Positions 45,222 to 56,401 of a stretch of DNA of 64,000 nt are shown here, piece after piece. Each line of letters starts with the position of its first letter. Position 1 is the stretch's first letter. The DNA lies in NCBI RefSeq assembly GCF_000012945.1, contig NC_007510.1:1178001-1242000 (forward strand). The letters run 5' to 3'. A model generated the notes under the pieces. That model did not search any database. It saw only the letters and a list, made by a program, of their open reading frames with translations, and was not told the origin of the DNA. The position numbers were made by a program, and so were the translations under genes. The DNA is from Burkholderia lata. GTDB taxonomy: Bacteria; Pseudomonadota; Gammaproteobacteria; Burkholderiales; Burkholderiaceae.

Positions 45222-46261
45222 CCAGGTGGATCAAATGGCTCGGCTGGCCGCTCGGCATCGGCATCCTGCTCGCGCTGGGGCTGCACGAAGGCATCGGCGA
45301 CGTGTCGCAGATGCTCGCGCGCGCCGGTTACGCGCTGCTGTGGCTGGTGCCGTTCCATGCGCTGCCGCTGCTGCTCGACGCGTACGCGTGGCACCTGCTG
45401 CTCGACAAGCGCTCGTCGCTGCCGTTCCTGTGGTGGATCGCGACGGTCCGCGAGGCGGTGAACCGGCTGCTGCCGGTGGTCGGGATCGGCGGCGAGCTGG
45501 TCGGCATCCGGCTCGCGCGCTGGCAGGTGCCCGACGCGAGCCGCGTGACCGCGTCGGTGATCGTCGAGGTGCTCGTGACGATCGTCGTCCAGTATGCGTT
45601 CGCGGCGCTCGGCCTCGTGCTGCTGCTTGCGACGACGGACAACATGGGCGGCGGCACGATCGGCCTTGCGCTGTTGCTGACACTGCCGCTGCCGGTACTC
45701 GGCGTCGTGCTGATGCGTCGCGGCGGCATCTTCCATGCGATCGAGCGTTTCGCGGGCCGCCTGCTCGGCGATTCGCACCGGCTGCTGCAGGGCGTCGACG
45801 GCAAGCGGCTCGATGCCGACATCGACGGGCTGATGTCGCGCACGGGCCTGCTGTTCAGCGCATTCTTCTGGCAACTGGCCGGCTACATGCTCGGCGCGCT
45901 CGAGATCTACTGGGCGCTCGCGCTGCTCGGCCATCCGGTGTCGATCGGCGGCGCGATCGCGATCGAGGCGATGACGCAGGCCGTGCGCCATGCGGCGTTC
46001 ATGGTGCCGGGCGGCCTCGGCGTGCAGGAGGCGACCGTCGTGCTGCTCGCGCAGATGTTCGGCGTCGATCGCGAGACGGCGCTGTCGCTCGCGCTGGTCA
46101 AGCGCGGCCGCGAGGTGCTGTTCGGCTGCCTGGCGCTCGGTTCGTGGCAGCTGGCCGAACTCGTGCGCACGCGGCGCCGCATCGACGCGCCGCCGGCCGT
46201 GCCGCGCGCGCCGGAAGCGACGAGCCGCGTGGCCGAGACTGAAACCGAAACGATGCATTGA
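45218..46261 (+). CDS. hpnL: HpnL-family integral membrane protein
   Basis: 347 residues with about eight hydrophobic helices, of the lysylphosphatidylglycerol-synthase-TM/UPF0104 flippase-like superfamily that travels with hopanoid genes. ATG overlaps the hpnK stop (ATGA). Family segment: AAFMVPGGLGVQEATVVLLAQMF. A transport or flipping role for modified hopanoids has been suggested for relatives; unproven. C-terminal 30 residues are a polar tail. Confidence 0.88.
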   Translation: MTRWIKWLGWPLGIGILLALGLHEGIGDVSQMLARAGYALLWLVPFHALPLLLDAYAWHLLLDKRSSLPFLWWIATVREAVNRLLPVVGIGGELVGIRLARWQVPDASRVTASVIVEVLVTIVVQYAFAALGLVLLLATTDNMGGGTIGLALLLTLPLPVLGVVLMRRGGIFHAIERFAGRLLGDSHRLLQGVDGKRLDADIDGLMSRTGLLFSAFFWQLAGYMLGALEIYWALALLGHPVSIGGAIAIEAMTQAVRHAAFMVPGGLGVQEATVVLLAQMFGVDRETALSLALVKRGREVLFGCLALGSWQLAELVRTRRRIDAPPAVPRAPEATSRVAETETETMH

Positions 46262-46348
46262 TTACGAGACGGGCCGCGCGCCCGTCTCGCGCTTTTGGCG
46301 TCGCACGGGTATCCTTGCCGCGTGTTTTCTCGACGCGCATTTCTTCCG

Positions 46349-46906
46349 ATGAATTTCCGTTTCCGGCTGCTTCCCGTCACGATGCTGGCCGCCGCGCTGG
46401 CGCTGACCGGCTGCGACGACAAGCAAGGCAACCTCGACGTGCAACGTATCAGGGACTTCTTCAACGCGATCAAGCCCGCGCCGCTGCTGCTGAAGGGGCT
46501 GAAGGTCGGCGAATCGACCGAGGCCGACGTGCGCGGCACGATGGGCAAGCCCGAGACCGAGCGCGACTTCACCGACGGCTCGAAGCGGCTCGAATACCCG
46601 CGCGGCCCGATGGGCAACCAGACGTGGTTCGTCGATCTCGATGCGAACGGCCGCTACACGGGCGCGACCCAGGTGCTGACCGCCGAGAATTTCGCGAAGG
46701 TGCGCCCGGGAATGAACGAGGACGAGGTGCGGCGCCTGCTGGGCAAGCCCGGCGATATCGCGCAGTACCCGCTCAAGCCCGAGATCGTCTGGAGCTGGCG
46801 CTGGCTCGAGGACGGCGTCAACACCGACGCGTTCTTCAACGTCCATTTCGGCCCGGACGGGCTTGTCTATACGACTTCGCGCTCCGACATCCTGAAGGGG
46901 CGGTAA
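46349..46906 (+). CDS. BamE/SmpA-like outer-membrane lipoprotein with two repeats
   Basis: 185 residues from ATG 46349. Lipoprotein signal with lipobox LTGC. Two consecutive SmpA/OmlA-type units: KVGESTEADVRGTMGKP (about 55-71) and RPGMNEDEVRRLLGKP (about 115-130), each followed by beta-strands ending in a G-x-(L/T)-x-(Y/T) strand. BamE proper has one unit, so this is probably a distinct paralogue and not the Bam subunit. It follows hpnL by 87 bp and ends at its own terminator. Confidence 0.85.
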   Translation: MNFRFRLLPVTMLAAALALTGCDDKQGNLDVQRIRDFFNAIKPAPLLLKGLKVGESTEADVRGTMGKPETERDFTDGSKRLEYPRGPMGNQTWFVDLDANGRYTGATQVLTAENFAKVRPGMNEDEVRRLLGKPGDIAQYPLKPEIVWSWRWLEDGVNTDAFFNVHFGPDGLVYTTSRSDILKGR

Positions 46907-46959
46907 GCGCAGCCTCAGCCGTCTTCGGCGCTATATCGAAAAAGCGACCGGAAAATTGC

Positions 46960-47016
46960 AAAAAGTCCGCTTCCCTGCCGGTTGTCCGGTTGTCAGGGAG
47001 CGGCTTTTTTCCTTTT
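46960..47016 (+). terminator. Terminator after the BamE-like gene
   Basis: AAAAGTCCGCTTCCCTG pairs, with one bulge, with CAGGGAGCGGCTTTTTT around a 16-nt loop. Confidence 0.8.
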
Positions 47017-47182
47017 GAAACAGCGGCGTAGGCCGCAGTTGCAAATGATGGGACGGATTGTTGCGACGCAGCAATCACGTGCAAGGTGGTTTGAGGCAAT
47101 CAATTTCGCTTGCGACTATCCGCGTCAGCCCGGCGCGGGACAGGCATACGCGTCGGCAACCATTCCAACTCTGGAGACGCGC

Positions 47183-47872
47183 GTGTTCCTTTACGGCTTT
47201 GGTCCTGTCCTCTGGGCCGGCACCGTGCAGACCATCGAGCTGTCGGTGCTGTCGCTCGCCACTGCGGTGGCGCTGGGGCTGATCGGCGCGGTGGCGAAGC
47301 TGTCGCACAACCGGGTGCTGCGAGCGATCGCGACCGGTTATACGACGCTGATCCGCTCGGTGCCCGATCTCGTCCTGATGCTGCTGTTGTTCTACAGCAT
47401 CCAGATCTGGCTGAACCAGTTCACCGACTTCGTCGGCTGGGACCAGATCGACATCGACCCGTTCGTGGCCGGCGTGCTGACGCTCGGCTTCATCTACGGC
47501 GCGTACTTCACCGAGACGTTCCGCGGCGCGTTCCTGTCGGTGCCGCGCGGCCAGCTCGAAGCCGGTGCGGCTTACGGGATGAGCGGCGCACGCGTGTTCG
47601 CGCGGATCATGTTTCCGCAGATGATGCGCTTCGCGCTGCCCGGGATCGGGAACAACTGGCAGGTGCTCGTGAAGGCGACCGCGCTGGTGTCGATCATCGG
47701 CCTCGCGGACGTCGTGAAGGCCGCGCAGGACGCCGGCAAGAGCACGTTCAACATGTTCTTCTTCATCCTCGTCGCGGCGCTGATCTATCTCGCGATCACG
47801 ACCGTTTCCAACCTCGTGCTGATCCAGCTCGAGAAGCGTTATTCCATGGGCGTGCGGCACGCAGATCTATGA
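47183..47872 (+). CDS. Basic amino-acid ABC transporter permease (HisQ/AotQ type)
   Basis: 229 residues, GTG start at 47183 with CTGGAGAC 7-12 nt upstream; the upstream open frame has no transporter homology. His/Glu/Gln/Arg permease family: about five helices and the EAA loop EAGAAYGMSGARVFARIMFPQMMRFALPG. Overlaps the next permease by 4 bp (ATGA). With the next two genes and the binding protein at 59137 it forms a complete importer, most likely for arginine/ornithine given the AST genes alongside. Confidence 0.93.
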   Translation: MFLYGFGPVLWAGTVQTIELSVLSLATAVALGLIGAVAKLSHNRVLRAIATGYTTLIRSVPDLVLMLLLFYSIQIWLNQFTDFVGWDQIDIDPFVAGVLTLGFIYGAYFTETFRGAFLSVPRGQLEAGAAYGMSGARVFARIMFPQMMRFALPGIGNNWQVLVKATALVSIIGLADVVKAAQDAGKSTFNMFFFILVAALIYLAITTVSNLVLIQLEKRYSMGVRHADL

Positions 47873-48582
47873 TCGAGATTCTCCAGGAATTCGGCCAGGC
47901 GTTCCTTTACTGGGACGGCCAGCGCCTCTCCGGCCTCGCGGTGACGCTGTGGCTGCTCGTCGCGTCGATTTCGCTCGGCTTCGTGTGCGCGGTGCCGCTC
48001 GCGGTGGCGCGCGTGTCGAAGAACAAGTGGGTGTCGACGCCGGTGCGGTTCTACACGTACGTGTTCCGCGGCACGCCGCTCTACGTGCAGTTGCTGCTGC
48101 TGTACACGGGTATGTACAGCCTCGAGTTCGTGCGTTCGCACTCGCTGCTCGACGCGTTCTTCCGCAGCGGTTTCAACTGCGCGATTCTCGCGTTCGCGCT
48201 GAACACCTGCGCGTACACGACCGAGATCTTCGCGGGGGCGATCCGCGCGATTCCGCACGGTGAGGTCGAGGCTGCGCGTGCGTACGGGATGTCGCCGTTC
48301 ACGATGTATCGCCGCGTGATCCTGCCGTCGGCGTTGCGCCGCGCGCTGCCGCTGTACAGCAACGAGGTGATCCTGATGCTGCACGCGACGACCGTCGCGT
48401 TCACCGCGACCGTGCCGGACATCCTGAAGGTCGCGCGCGATGCGAATTCCGCGACCTACATGGCGTTCCAGTCGTTCGGAATCGCCGCGCTGATCTATCT
48501 TGCGGTATCGTTCGCACTCGTCGCGGCGTTTCGCCGCGCGGAGCGCCACTGGCTTGCGTATCTCGCGGCCGCCCGTCATTGA
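47869..48582 (+). CDS. Basic amino-acid ABC transporter permease (HisM/AotM type)
   Basis: 237 residues. Second permease of the heterodimer: [20 protein letters not shown] and EAA loop [30 protein letters not shown]. Starts within the stop of the first permease gene and ends 20 bp before the ATPase gene's TTG start, so the three are one operon. Confidence 0.94.
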   Translation: MIEILQEFGQAFLYWDGQRLSGLAVTLWLLVASISLGFVCAVPLAVARVSKNKWVSTPVRFYTYVFRGTPLYVQLLLLYTGMYSLEFVRSHSLLDAFFRSGFNCAILAFALNTCAYTTEIFAGAIRAIPHGEVEAARAYGMSPFTMYRRVILPSALRRALPLYSNEVILMLHATTVAFTATVPDILKVARDANSATYMAFQSFGIAALIYLAVSFALVAAFRRAERHWLAYLAAARH

Positions 48583-48602
48583 ATCACTTCGAGGAGAGCC
48601 AG

Positions 48603-49403
48603 TTGGCCGAGATCACTCAAACGAGCGCTGCCGCTTCCACCAAGCTTGCCGCGGTCGACATTCACAAGCGCTACGGTGACAACGAAGTGCTCAAGGGCGT
48701 ATCGCTGAACGCGAAGGCCGGCGACGTCATCAGCATCATCGGCGCGAGCGGCTCGGGCAAGAGCACGTTCCTGCGCTGCATCAATTTTCTCGAGCGACCG
48801 AATGCGGGGCAGATCGTCGTCGACGGCGAAGCCGTGCGCACGAAGACCGACCGCGCCGGCGCACTCGAAGTTGCCGATCACAAGCAGTTGCAGCGCATTC
48901 GCACGAAGCTCGCGATGGTGTTCCAGCACTTCAACCTCTGGGCGCACATGAACGTGCTCGAGAACGTGATGGAAGCGCCGCTGCACGTGCTTGGCGTTTC
49001 GAAGAAGGAAGCCGAGGAGCGTGCGCGCGAGTATCTGGAAAAGGTCGGCTTGCCGCCGCGCGTCGAGAAGCAGTATCCGTCGCATCTGTCGGGTGGCCAG
49101 CAGCAGCGCGTGGCGATTGCACGTGCGCTGGCGATGCATCCGGACGTGATGTTGTTCGACGAGCCGACGTCGGCACTGGACCCGGAGCTGGTGGGCGAAG
49201 TGCTGAAGGTGATGCAGAAGCTGGCCGAGGAAGGCCGTACGATGATCGTCGTCACGCACGAGATGGGTTTCGCTCGTAACGTGTCGAACCATGTGATGTT
49301 CCTGCATCAGGGGCGGACCGAGGAAGAGGGCGATCCGAAGGAAGTGCTGGTACGCCCGCAGAGCGAGCGGCTGAAGCAGTTCCTGTCGGGCAGTCTCAAG
49401 TAA
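48603..49403 (+). CDS. Basic amino-acid ABC transporter ATPase (HisP/AotP type)
   Basis: 266 residues. TTG 48603 is chosen because GAGGAG (48591-48596) is correctly spaced; a TTG eight codons earlier overlaps the preceding gene. Walker [11 protein letters not shown]-loop [12 protein letters not shown], signature LSGGQQQR, Walker [16 protein letters not shown]-loop VTHEMGFAR. High similarity type to HisP/ArtP/AotP. Followed 22 bp later by the AraC regulator. Confidence 0.95.
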   Translation: MAEITQTSAAASTKLAAVDIHKRYGDNEVLKGVSLNAKAGDVISIIGASGSGKSTFLRCINFLERPNAGQIVVDGEAVRTKTDRAGALEVADHKQLQRIRTKLAMVFQHFNLWAHMNVLENVMEAPLHVLGVSKKEAEERAREYLEKVGLPPRVEKQYPSHLSGGQQQRVAIARALAMHPDVMLFDEPTSALDPELVGEVLKVMQKLAEEGRTMIVVTHEMGFARNVSNHVMFLHQGRTEEEGDPKEVLVRPQSERLKQFLSGSLK

Positions 49404-49425
49404 CGCGACAAGGCAGGTTTCAACC

Positions 49426-50469
49426 GTGGTACCGGTGTCTCGTCCCGCAGGCGCCACCCGCACGACGCAGGTGGCAATCGTTGCATTGCCGCCCGTGTCG
49501 ATGTCGGGCGTGGGTCCGATCGTCGATGCGCTGAACCTCGCGAACGAGATCGACGGGCGGCTGCTGTATCGCTGGCAGGTGTGTTCGTGGGACGGGCGGC
49601 CCGTGCCGCTCGCCGGCGGCGCGCAGTGGCATGCCGATGCGGCGTTCAACGATGCGATTGCGTGTGACTGGGTCATCGTCGTGTCGGAGCGGTTTCAGCA
49701 GTTTGCCGACTATCGGTTGTTTCTCGCGAGTCTCGCGAGGGTGGGGCAGCGGACGCCGATCGTCACCGGCATTCACCACGGCGTGTGGTGGCTCGCGATG
49801 GCCGGGCAGCTTTCCGGGTATCGCGTGAGCGTGAACTGGGAGACGTATCAGCAGTTCGCCGAACAGTTCGAGCGGTCGATCGTCACGCAGCAGATTTTCG
49901 AGATCGATCGCGATCGAGCCACCTGTGCCGGTGGGCAGGCTACTGTTGACTTCATGCTGGCCATGATTGGCCGGGAACATGGCCCGGACCTCGCGGAGAG
50001 GATCGCCGATGCGCTTGGCGCCGGGACTTTGCGCAGTGGTGAGGAGCGGCAGCGGATTCCTTTTGTTACTGCGCCGGGCGAGCGGCATCCTCGGTTGAAT
50101 GATGCTTTGCTGTTGATGGAAGCCAATGTCGAAGATCCTTTGACGACCGATGAGATCGCCGAGCTCGTTGGCGTTTCACGCCGACAACTGGAGCGGCTCT
50201 TTCGGCAGTATCTTGGGGCGATGCCCTCCAAGTATTACCTCAATCTTCGGTTGCTCAAGGCACGGACTCAGTTGCAGCGGACCAGCAAGTCTGTCGTGCA
50301 GGTTAGCCTCGCCTGTGGGTTTTCTTCTGCTGCGCACTTTTCTAATGCGTACCGGGAGAGGTTTGGTGTCACTCCGCGGGAAGATCGGAGAGCCTGGCTC
50401 GAGAAGCAGACCGGCGGTGGTAGTGAGCCTCGCGGGGGCGCGCTTGTCGAGCGCGGTGCGAAGGATTGA
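49426..50469 (+). CDS. ArgR-like AraC-family regulator of arginine catabolism
   Basis: 347 residues, GTG start. N-terminal DJ-1/GATase1-like domain (about 15-190) in which the usual nucleophile-elbow cysteine is absent (TGIHHGVWWLAMAG), so it is a sensor, not an enzyme. C-terminal AraC double HTH (TTDEIAELVGVSRRQLERLFRQYL ... VVQVSLACGFSSAAHFSNAYRERFG). Same architecture as Pseudomonas ArgR, which activates the AST and aot genes. Third-position G+C falls noticeably in the last 60% of the gene, approaching the inverted-repeat element downstream. Confidence 0.9.
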   Translation: MVPVSRPAGATRTTQVAIVALPPVSMSGVGPIVDALNLANEIDGRLLYRWQVCSWDGRPVPLAGGAQWHADAAFNDAIACDWVIVVSERFQQFADYRLFLASLARVGQRTPIVTGIHHGVWWLAMAGQLSGYRVSVNWETYQQFAEQFERSIVTQQIFEIDRDRATCAGGQATVDFMLAMIGREHGPDLAERIADALGAGTLRSGEERQRIPFVTAPGERHPRLNDALLLMEANVEDPLTTDEIAELVGVSRRQLERLFRQYLGAMPSKYYLNLRLLKARTQLQRTSKSVVQVSLACGFSSAAHFSNAYRERFGVTPREDRRAWLEKQTGGGSEPRGGALVERGAKD

Positions 50470-50474
50470 ATTTG

Positions 50475-50768
50475 TTTTGGGTGGTTCGCTTTTGTTTTTC
50501 GTGAAGCACCTGTTGTCTTGTCGGTCTATTAGTGTCGCCCCTGCGCGGGGCGGCGGTTACTTTTCTTTGTCTTGCCAAAGAAAAGTAACCAAAAGAAAGG
50601 CGCTGTGAGAACGCAAGACTTCCCGGTGCCGTAGCGCTCGGAGTGGACCGCGCCTAAGTGTCCGCGCCAGTCACGAGTGCGGAGTGGTTCGAGCAATGGT
50701 TCTGACACCTCCCACTACCCAACAGACCGGTATACCGCCCGCTAGCTCCATCCTCGCTACGCTCGGCT
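50475..50768 (+). repeat. Left arm of a ~294-bp inverted repeat
   Basis: Reverse complement of 51111-51404, about 95% identical by eye, with an uninterrupted identical core of roughly 165 bp (about 50534-50701). The arm holds two smaller hairpins: GCCCC-TGCGC-GGGGC (50537-50551) and the perfect 15-bp stem GGTTACTTTTCTTTG / CAAAGAAAAGTAACC (50555-50590). Short open frames across it have no homology or start signals and are not called. Confidence 0.93.
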
Positions 50769-51110
50769 GCAAGGTACTTCACGTCGCATTGCATGCGCTC
50801 GCATGCCTCTACCTGCAATTCAGCAGCAGGCCAAGCTCCCCCTTTACTCACATCATTCGTACCTATCGGACTGCTTGCCATCGGTGAGTCTTTGATTACG
50901 TCGAGAGCAAGAGAGCAAGAGAGCACATGAGCACATGAGCACATGAGCACATGAGTGCGAGAGTGCGAGAGTGCGAGAGTGCGAGAGTGCGTGCTGCGTC
51001 CCTTTTTCTTTGCGGATGAGGGCAGGTCTAGATTCGCGGGATTCGGGGAGTTCGCCGGTGATTGCTGGAGCTGATTGATCGCAAGCGTTACTTGAGGGGG
51101 TGTCCCTGTC
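50769..51110. other. Spacer between the inverted arms
   Basis: 342 bp with no credible gene. Contains the octanucleotide tandem repeats at 50903-50991; otherwise only unremarkable sequence somewhat lower in G+C than the flanking genes. Confidence 0.7.
50903..50991 (+). repeat. Three consecutive octanucleotide tandem arrays
   Basis: GAGAGCAA x2 (50903-50918), GAGCACAT x4 (50921-50952), and GAGTGCGA x4 plus 7 bases (50953-50991). The unit length of 8 is constant while the sequence changes stepwise. Confidence 0.93.
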
Positions 51111-51404
51111 GGCCGAGCGAAGCGAGGGCGGAGCTAGCGGGCGGTATACCGCTCTGTTGGGTAGTGGAGGGTGTCGGAACCATTGCTCGAACCACTCCGC
51201 ACTCGTGACTGGCGCGGACACTTAGGCGCGGTCCACTCCGAGCGCTACGGCACCGGGAAGTCTTGCGTTCTCACAGCGCCTTTCTTTTGGTTACTTTTCT
51301 TTGGCAAGACAAAGAAAAGTAACCGCCGCCCCGCGCAGGGGCGACGCTAATAGACCGACAAGACCACAGGTGCTTCACGCCAAACAAGAGCGCACCACCC
51401 AAAA
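51111..51404 (-). repeat. Right arm of the ~294-bp inverted repeat
   Basis: Inverted copy of 50475-50768 including both nested hairpins. Mismatches cluster at the outer end (about 51376-51400) and inner end (about 51111-51180); the middle is identical. Confidence 0.93.
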
Positions 51405-51572
51405 AGCCTCAAAATACCGACACCCAAACCCAAGACCCCCCGCCCGGAAGGGCAAAAACAAAGCGCACTATCCGCTTCCGATAGAACCCGTCGCAATTCC
51501 GCAAGACGCTTGCGTCACCCGTACCTAAACTTGATCCTGTTGAACCCTCTTACGAAACCGAAAGGAACGACC

Positions 51573-52805
51573 ATGACGACCTCGACCGTGAACCGCCAGA
51601 CATTCGATGAAGTGATGGTGCCGGTATTTTCCCCCGCGCCGTTCGTGCCGGATCGCGCAGAGGGCTCCCGCGTGTGGGACACGGCCGGCCGCGAATACAT
51701 CGATTTCGCGTGCGGCATCGCCGTGACGTCGCTCGGCCACGGCCACCCGGAACTGCTGAAAGTCCTGGACGAACAAAGCCGCAAGCTCTGGCACATCGGC
51801 AACGGCTACACGAACGAGCCGGTGCTGCGCCTCGCGCAGCGCCTCGAATCGCTGACCTTCGCCGATCGCGCATTCTTCGCGAACTCGGGCGCGGAAGCGA
51901 ACGAAGCCGCACTGAAGCTCGCGCGCCGCGTCGCGTTCGATCGCCACGGCGCGGATAAAGCCGAAATCATCTCGTTCGTGCAGTCGTTCCACGGCCGCAC
52001 GTTCTTCACGGTCAGCGTCGGTGGCCAGCCGAAGTACTCGGAAGGCTTCGGCCCCGTGCCGGCTGGCATCAAGCACCTGCCGTACAACGACATCGACGCC
52101 GCGAAGGCCGCGATCGGCCCGCAAACCTGCGCCGTGATCGTCGAGCCCGTGCAAGGCGAAGGCGGCGTGATCCCGGCCGATCCGGCCTTCCTGAAGGCGC
52201 TGCGCGAAGCCTGCGACGCACACGGCGCACTGCTGATTTTCGACGAAGTGCAAACGGGCGTCGGCCGCACGGGCCAGTTCTACGCTTACATGGATACCGG
52301 CGTCACGCCGGACATCCTGACGACCGCCAAGGCGCTCGGCAACGGCTTCCCGATCGGCGCGATGCTGACGACGAACGAACTGGCCGCGCACTTCAAGGTC
52401 GGTGTGCACGGCACGACGTACGGCGGTAACCCGCTCGCATCGGCCATCGCCGACAAGGTCGTCGAACTGATCGGCGACCCGGCGCTGCTCGAAGGCGTGC
52501 GCGAACGCAGTGTGCGCCTGAAAGGCGCGCTCGAACGCATCAACGCGCGCTTCGGCATCTTCAAGGACGTGCGCGGCAAGGGCCTGCTCGTCGGCGCCGA
52601 ACTCACCGCCGCATTCGACGGCCGCGCGAAGGACTTCGTCACCGCAGCAGCAGAAAACGGCCTGATCATGCTGATCGCCGGCCCGAACGTGCTGCGCTTC
52701 GTGCCGTCGCTGGTGATCCCGTTCGACCTGCTCGACGAAGGCATGAAACGCTTCGAGAAGGCAGTCGAACAAGTGCTCGCCGCTCAGGAAGCCACCGCGC
52801 GCTGA
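51573..52805 (+). CDS. astC: Succinylornithine/acetylornithine transaminase
   Basis: PLP enzyme transferring the delta-amino group of N2-succinylornithine to 2-oxoglutarate, step 3 of the AST arginine pathway. 410 residues from ATG 51573 (AAAGGA 7-12 nt upstream). PLP-lysine in [13 protein letters not shown], phosphate/cofactor motifs [15 protein letters not shown] and [14 protein letters not shown]. First structural gene of astC-aruF-astA-astD-astB-astE; may also act as ArgD, as in enterics. Confidence 0.95.
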   Translation: MTTSTVNRQTFDEVMVPVFSPAPFVPDRAEGSRVWDTAGREYIDFACGIAVTSLGHGHPELLKVLDEQSRKLWHIGNGYTNEPVLRLAQRLESLTFADRAFFANSGAEANEAALKLARRVAFDRHGADKAEIISFVQSFHGRTFFTVSVGGQPKYSEGFGPVPAGIKHLPYNDIDAAKAAIGPQTCAVIVEPVQGEGGVIPADPAFLKALREACDAHGALLIFDEVQTGVGRTGQFYAYMDTGVTPDILTTAKALGNGFPIGAMLTTNELAAHFKVGVHGTTYGGNPLASAIADKVVELIGDPALLEGVRERSVRLKGALERINARFGIFKDVRGKGLLVGAELTAAFDGRAKDFVTAAAENGLIMLIAGPNVLRFVPSLVIPFDLLDEGMKRFEKAVEQVLAAQEATAR

Positions 52806-52835
52806 TCGGCGCACCCATCGCAGACAGGAACGACG

Positions 52836-53884
52836 ATGCTATTTGTTCGCCCCGGCAAACTCACGGATCTCGATGCGCTCGCGCACATGGCGCGCACCGC
52901 GCAGCCGGTCCTGCACTCGCTGCCGCACGACCGCGCGGCGCTCGAAGCGCGCGTGGCGCTCTCCGAGGATTCGTTTCGCGCGGACGTCGACTTCGCCGGC
53001 GAGGAGTTCTACCTCTTCGTGCTCGAGGATTCGTCGACCGGCAAGCTGCTCGGCACGGCGAGCATCGTGGCCGCGGCCGGCTACTCGGAACCGTTCTACG
53101 CGTTCCGCAACGACGCACTGATCCACGCGTCGCGCGAGTTGCACGTGAACCGCAAGATCCACGCGCTCACGATGTCGCACGAGCTGACCGGCAAGAGCCG
53201 GCTGGCGGGCTTCTACGTCGATCCGTCGCTGCGCGGCGACGCGGCCGCGCACCTGATCTCGCGTGCGCGGATGATGTACATCGCCGCGAACCGCCGCCGC
53301 TTCACGCCGGAAGTGTTCACGCTGCTGCTCGGCGTGAGCGACGGCAACGGCGCATCGCCGTTCTGGGAAGCGGTGGGCCGCAAGTTCTTCGGCCGCAACT
53401 TCACCGACGTCGACATCGCGTCGGGCGGCCGCAGCCGTACCTTCATCGCGGAAGTGATGCCGGCGTATCCGCTCTACGTGCCGCTGCTGCCGGAAGCCGC
53501 GCAGCGCGTGCTCGGCGAGCCGAACGAATCGGCGCTGCTCGCGTACGACATCCATCTCGAGGAAGGCTTCGAGCCCGACCGCTTCGTCGACATCTTCGAC
53601 GCGGGCCCGGTGCTGACCGCGCAGGTCGACCGCACCGCGTGCGTGAAGCACGGCGCCGAGCGCATCGTGCGCGAGGCCGCGCACCAGCAGGGCGATGTCG
53701 CATACATGGTGTCGACGGGCAGCGGCGAATCGTTCCGCTGCGTGCTGGCCGACCTGCCGGGCGATGCGGCCGATGCGCCGCTCGCGAGCGACGTGCGCGC
53801 GGCGCTCGATGTGAAGGATGGCGATGTCGTGCGCTGCGTGCCGCTGCACCGCCGCGACGATGAAGATTTGAAGGGAGACGCAGC

Positions 53885-53888
<4 letters not shown>
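52836..53888 (+). CDS. aruF: Arginine/ornithine N-succinyltransferase, alpha subunit
   Basis: Uses succinyl-CoA to succinylate the alpha-amino group of arginine, step 1 of AST. 350 residues; AstA-family fold with MLFVRPGKLTDLDALAHMA, LHVNRKIHALTMSHELTGKSRLAGF and DVDIASGGRSRTFIAELM-like blocks. Sequence-related to the next gene, with which it forms the AruF-AruG type heteromer known in Pseudomonas and Burkholderia. Overlaps astA by 4 bp. Confidence 0.94.
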
Positions 53889-56387
<2,499 letters not shown>

Positions 56388-56401
56388 TCGAGGGAACGAC
56401 G

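Noticed and set aside
50903..50991. CRISPR array
   Set aside because: Units are 8 bp and contiguous without spacers; no cas genes in the window.
50654..51528. Small open frames within and beside the inverted repeat (e.g. 51301-51528)
   Set aside because: They read through repeat arms and hairpins, have Arg/Lys-rich composition, no ribosome binding site and no recognisable family.
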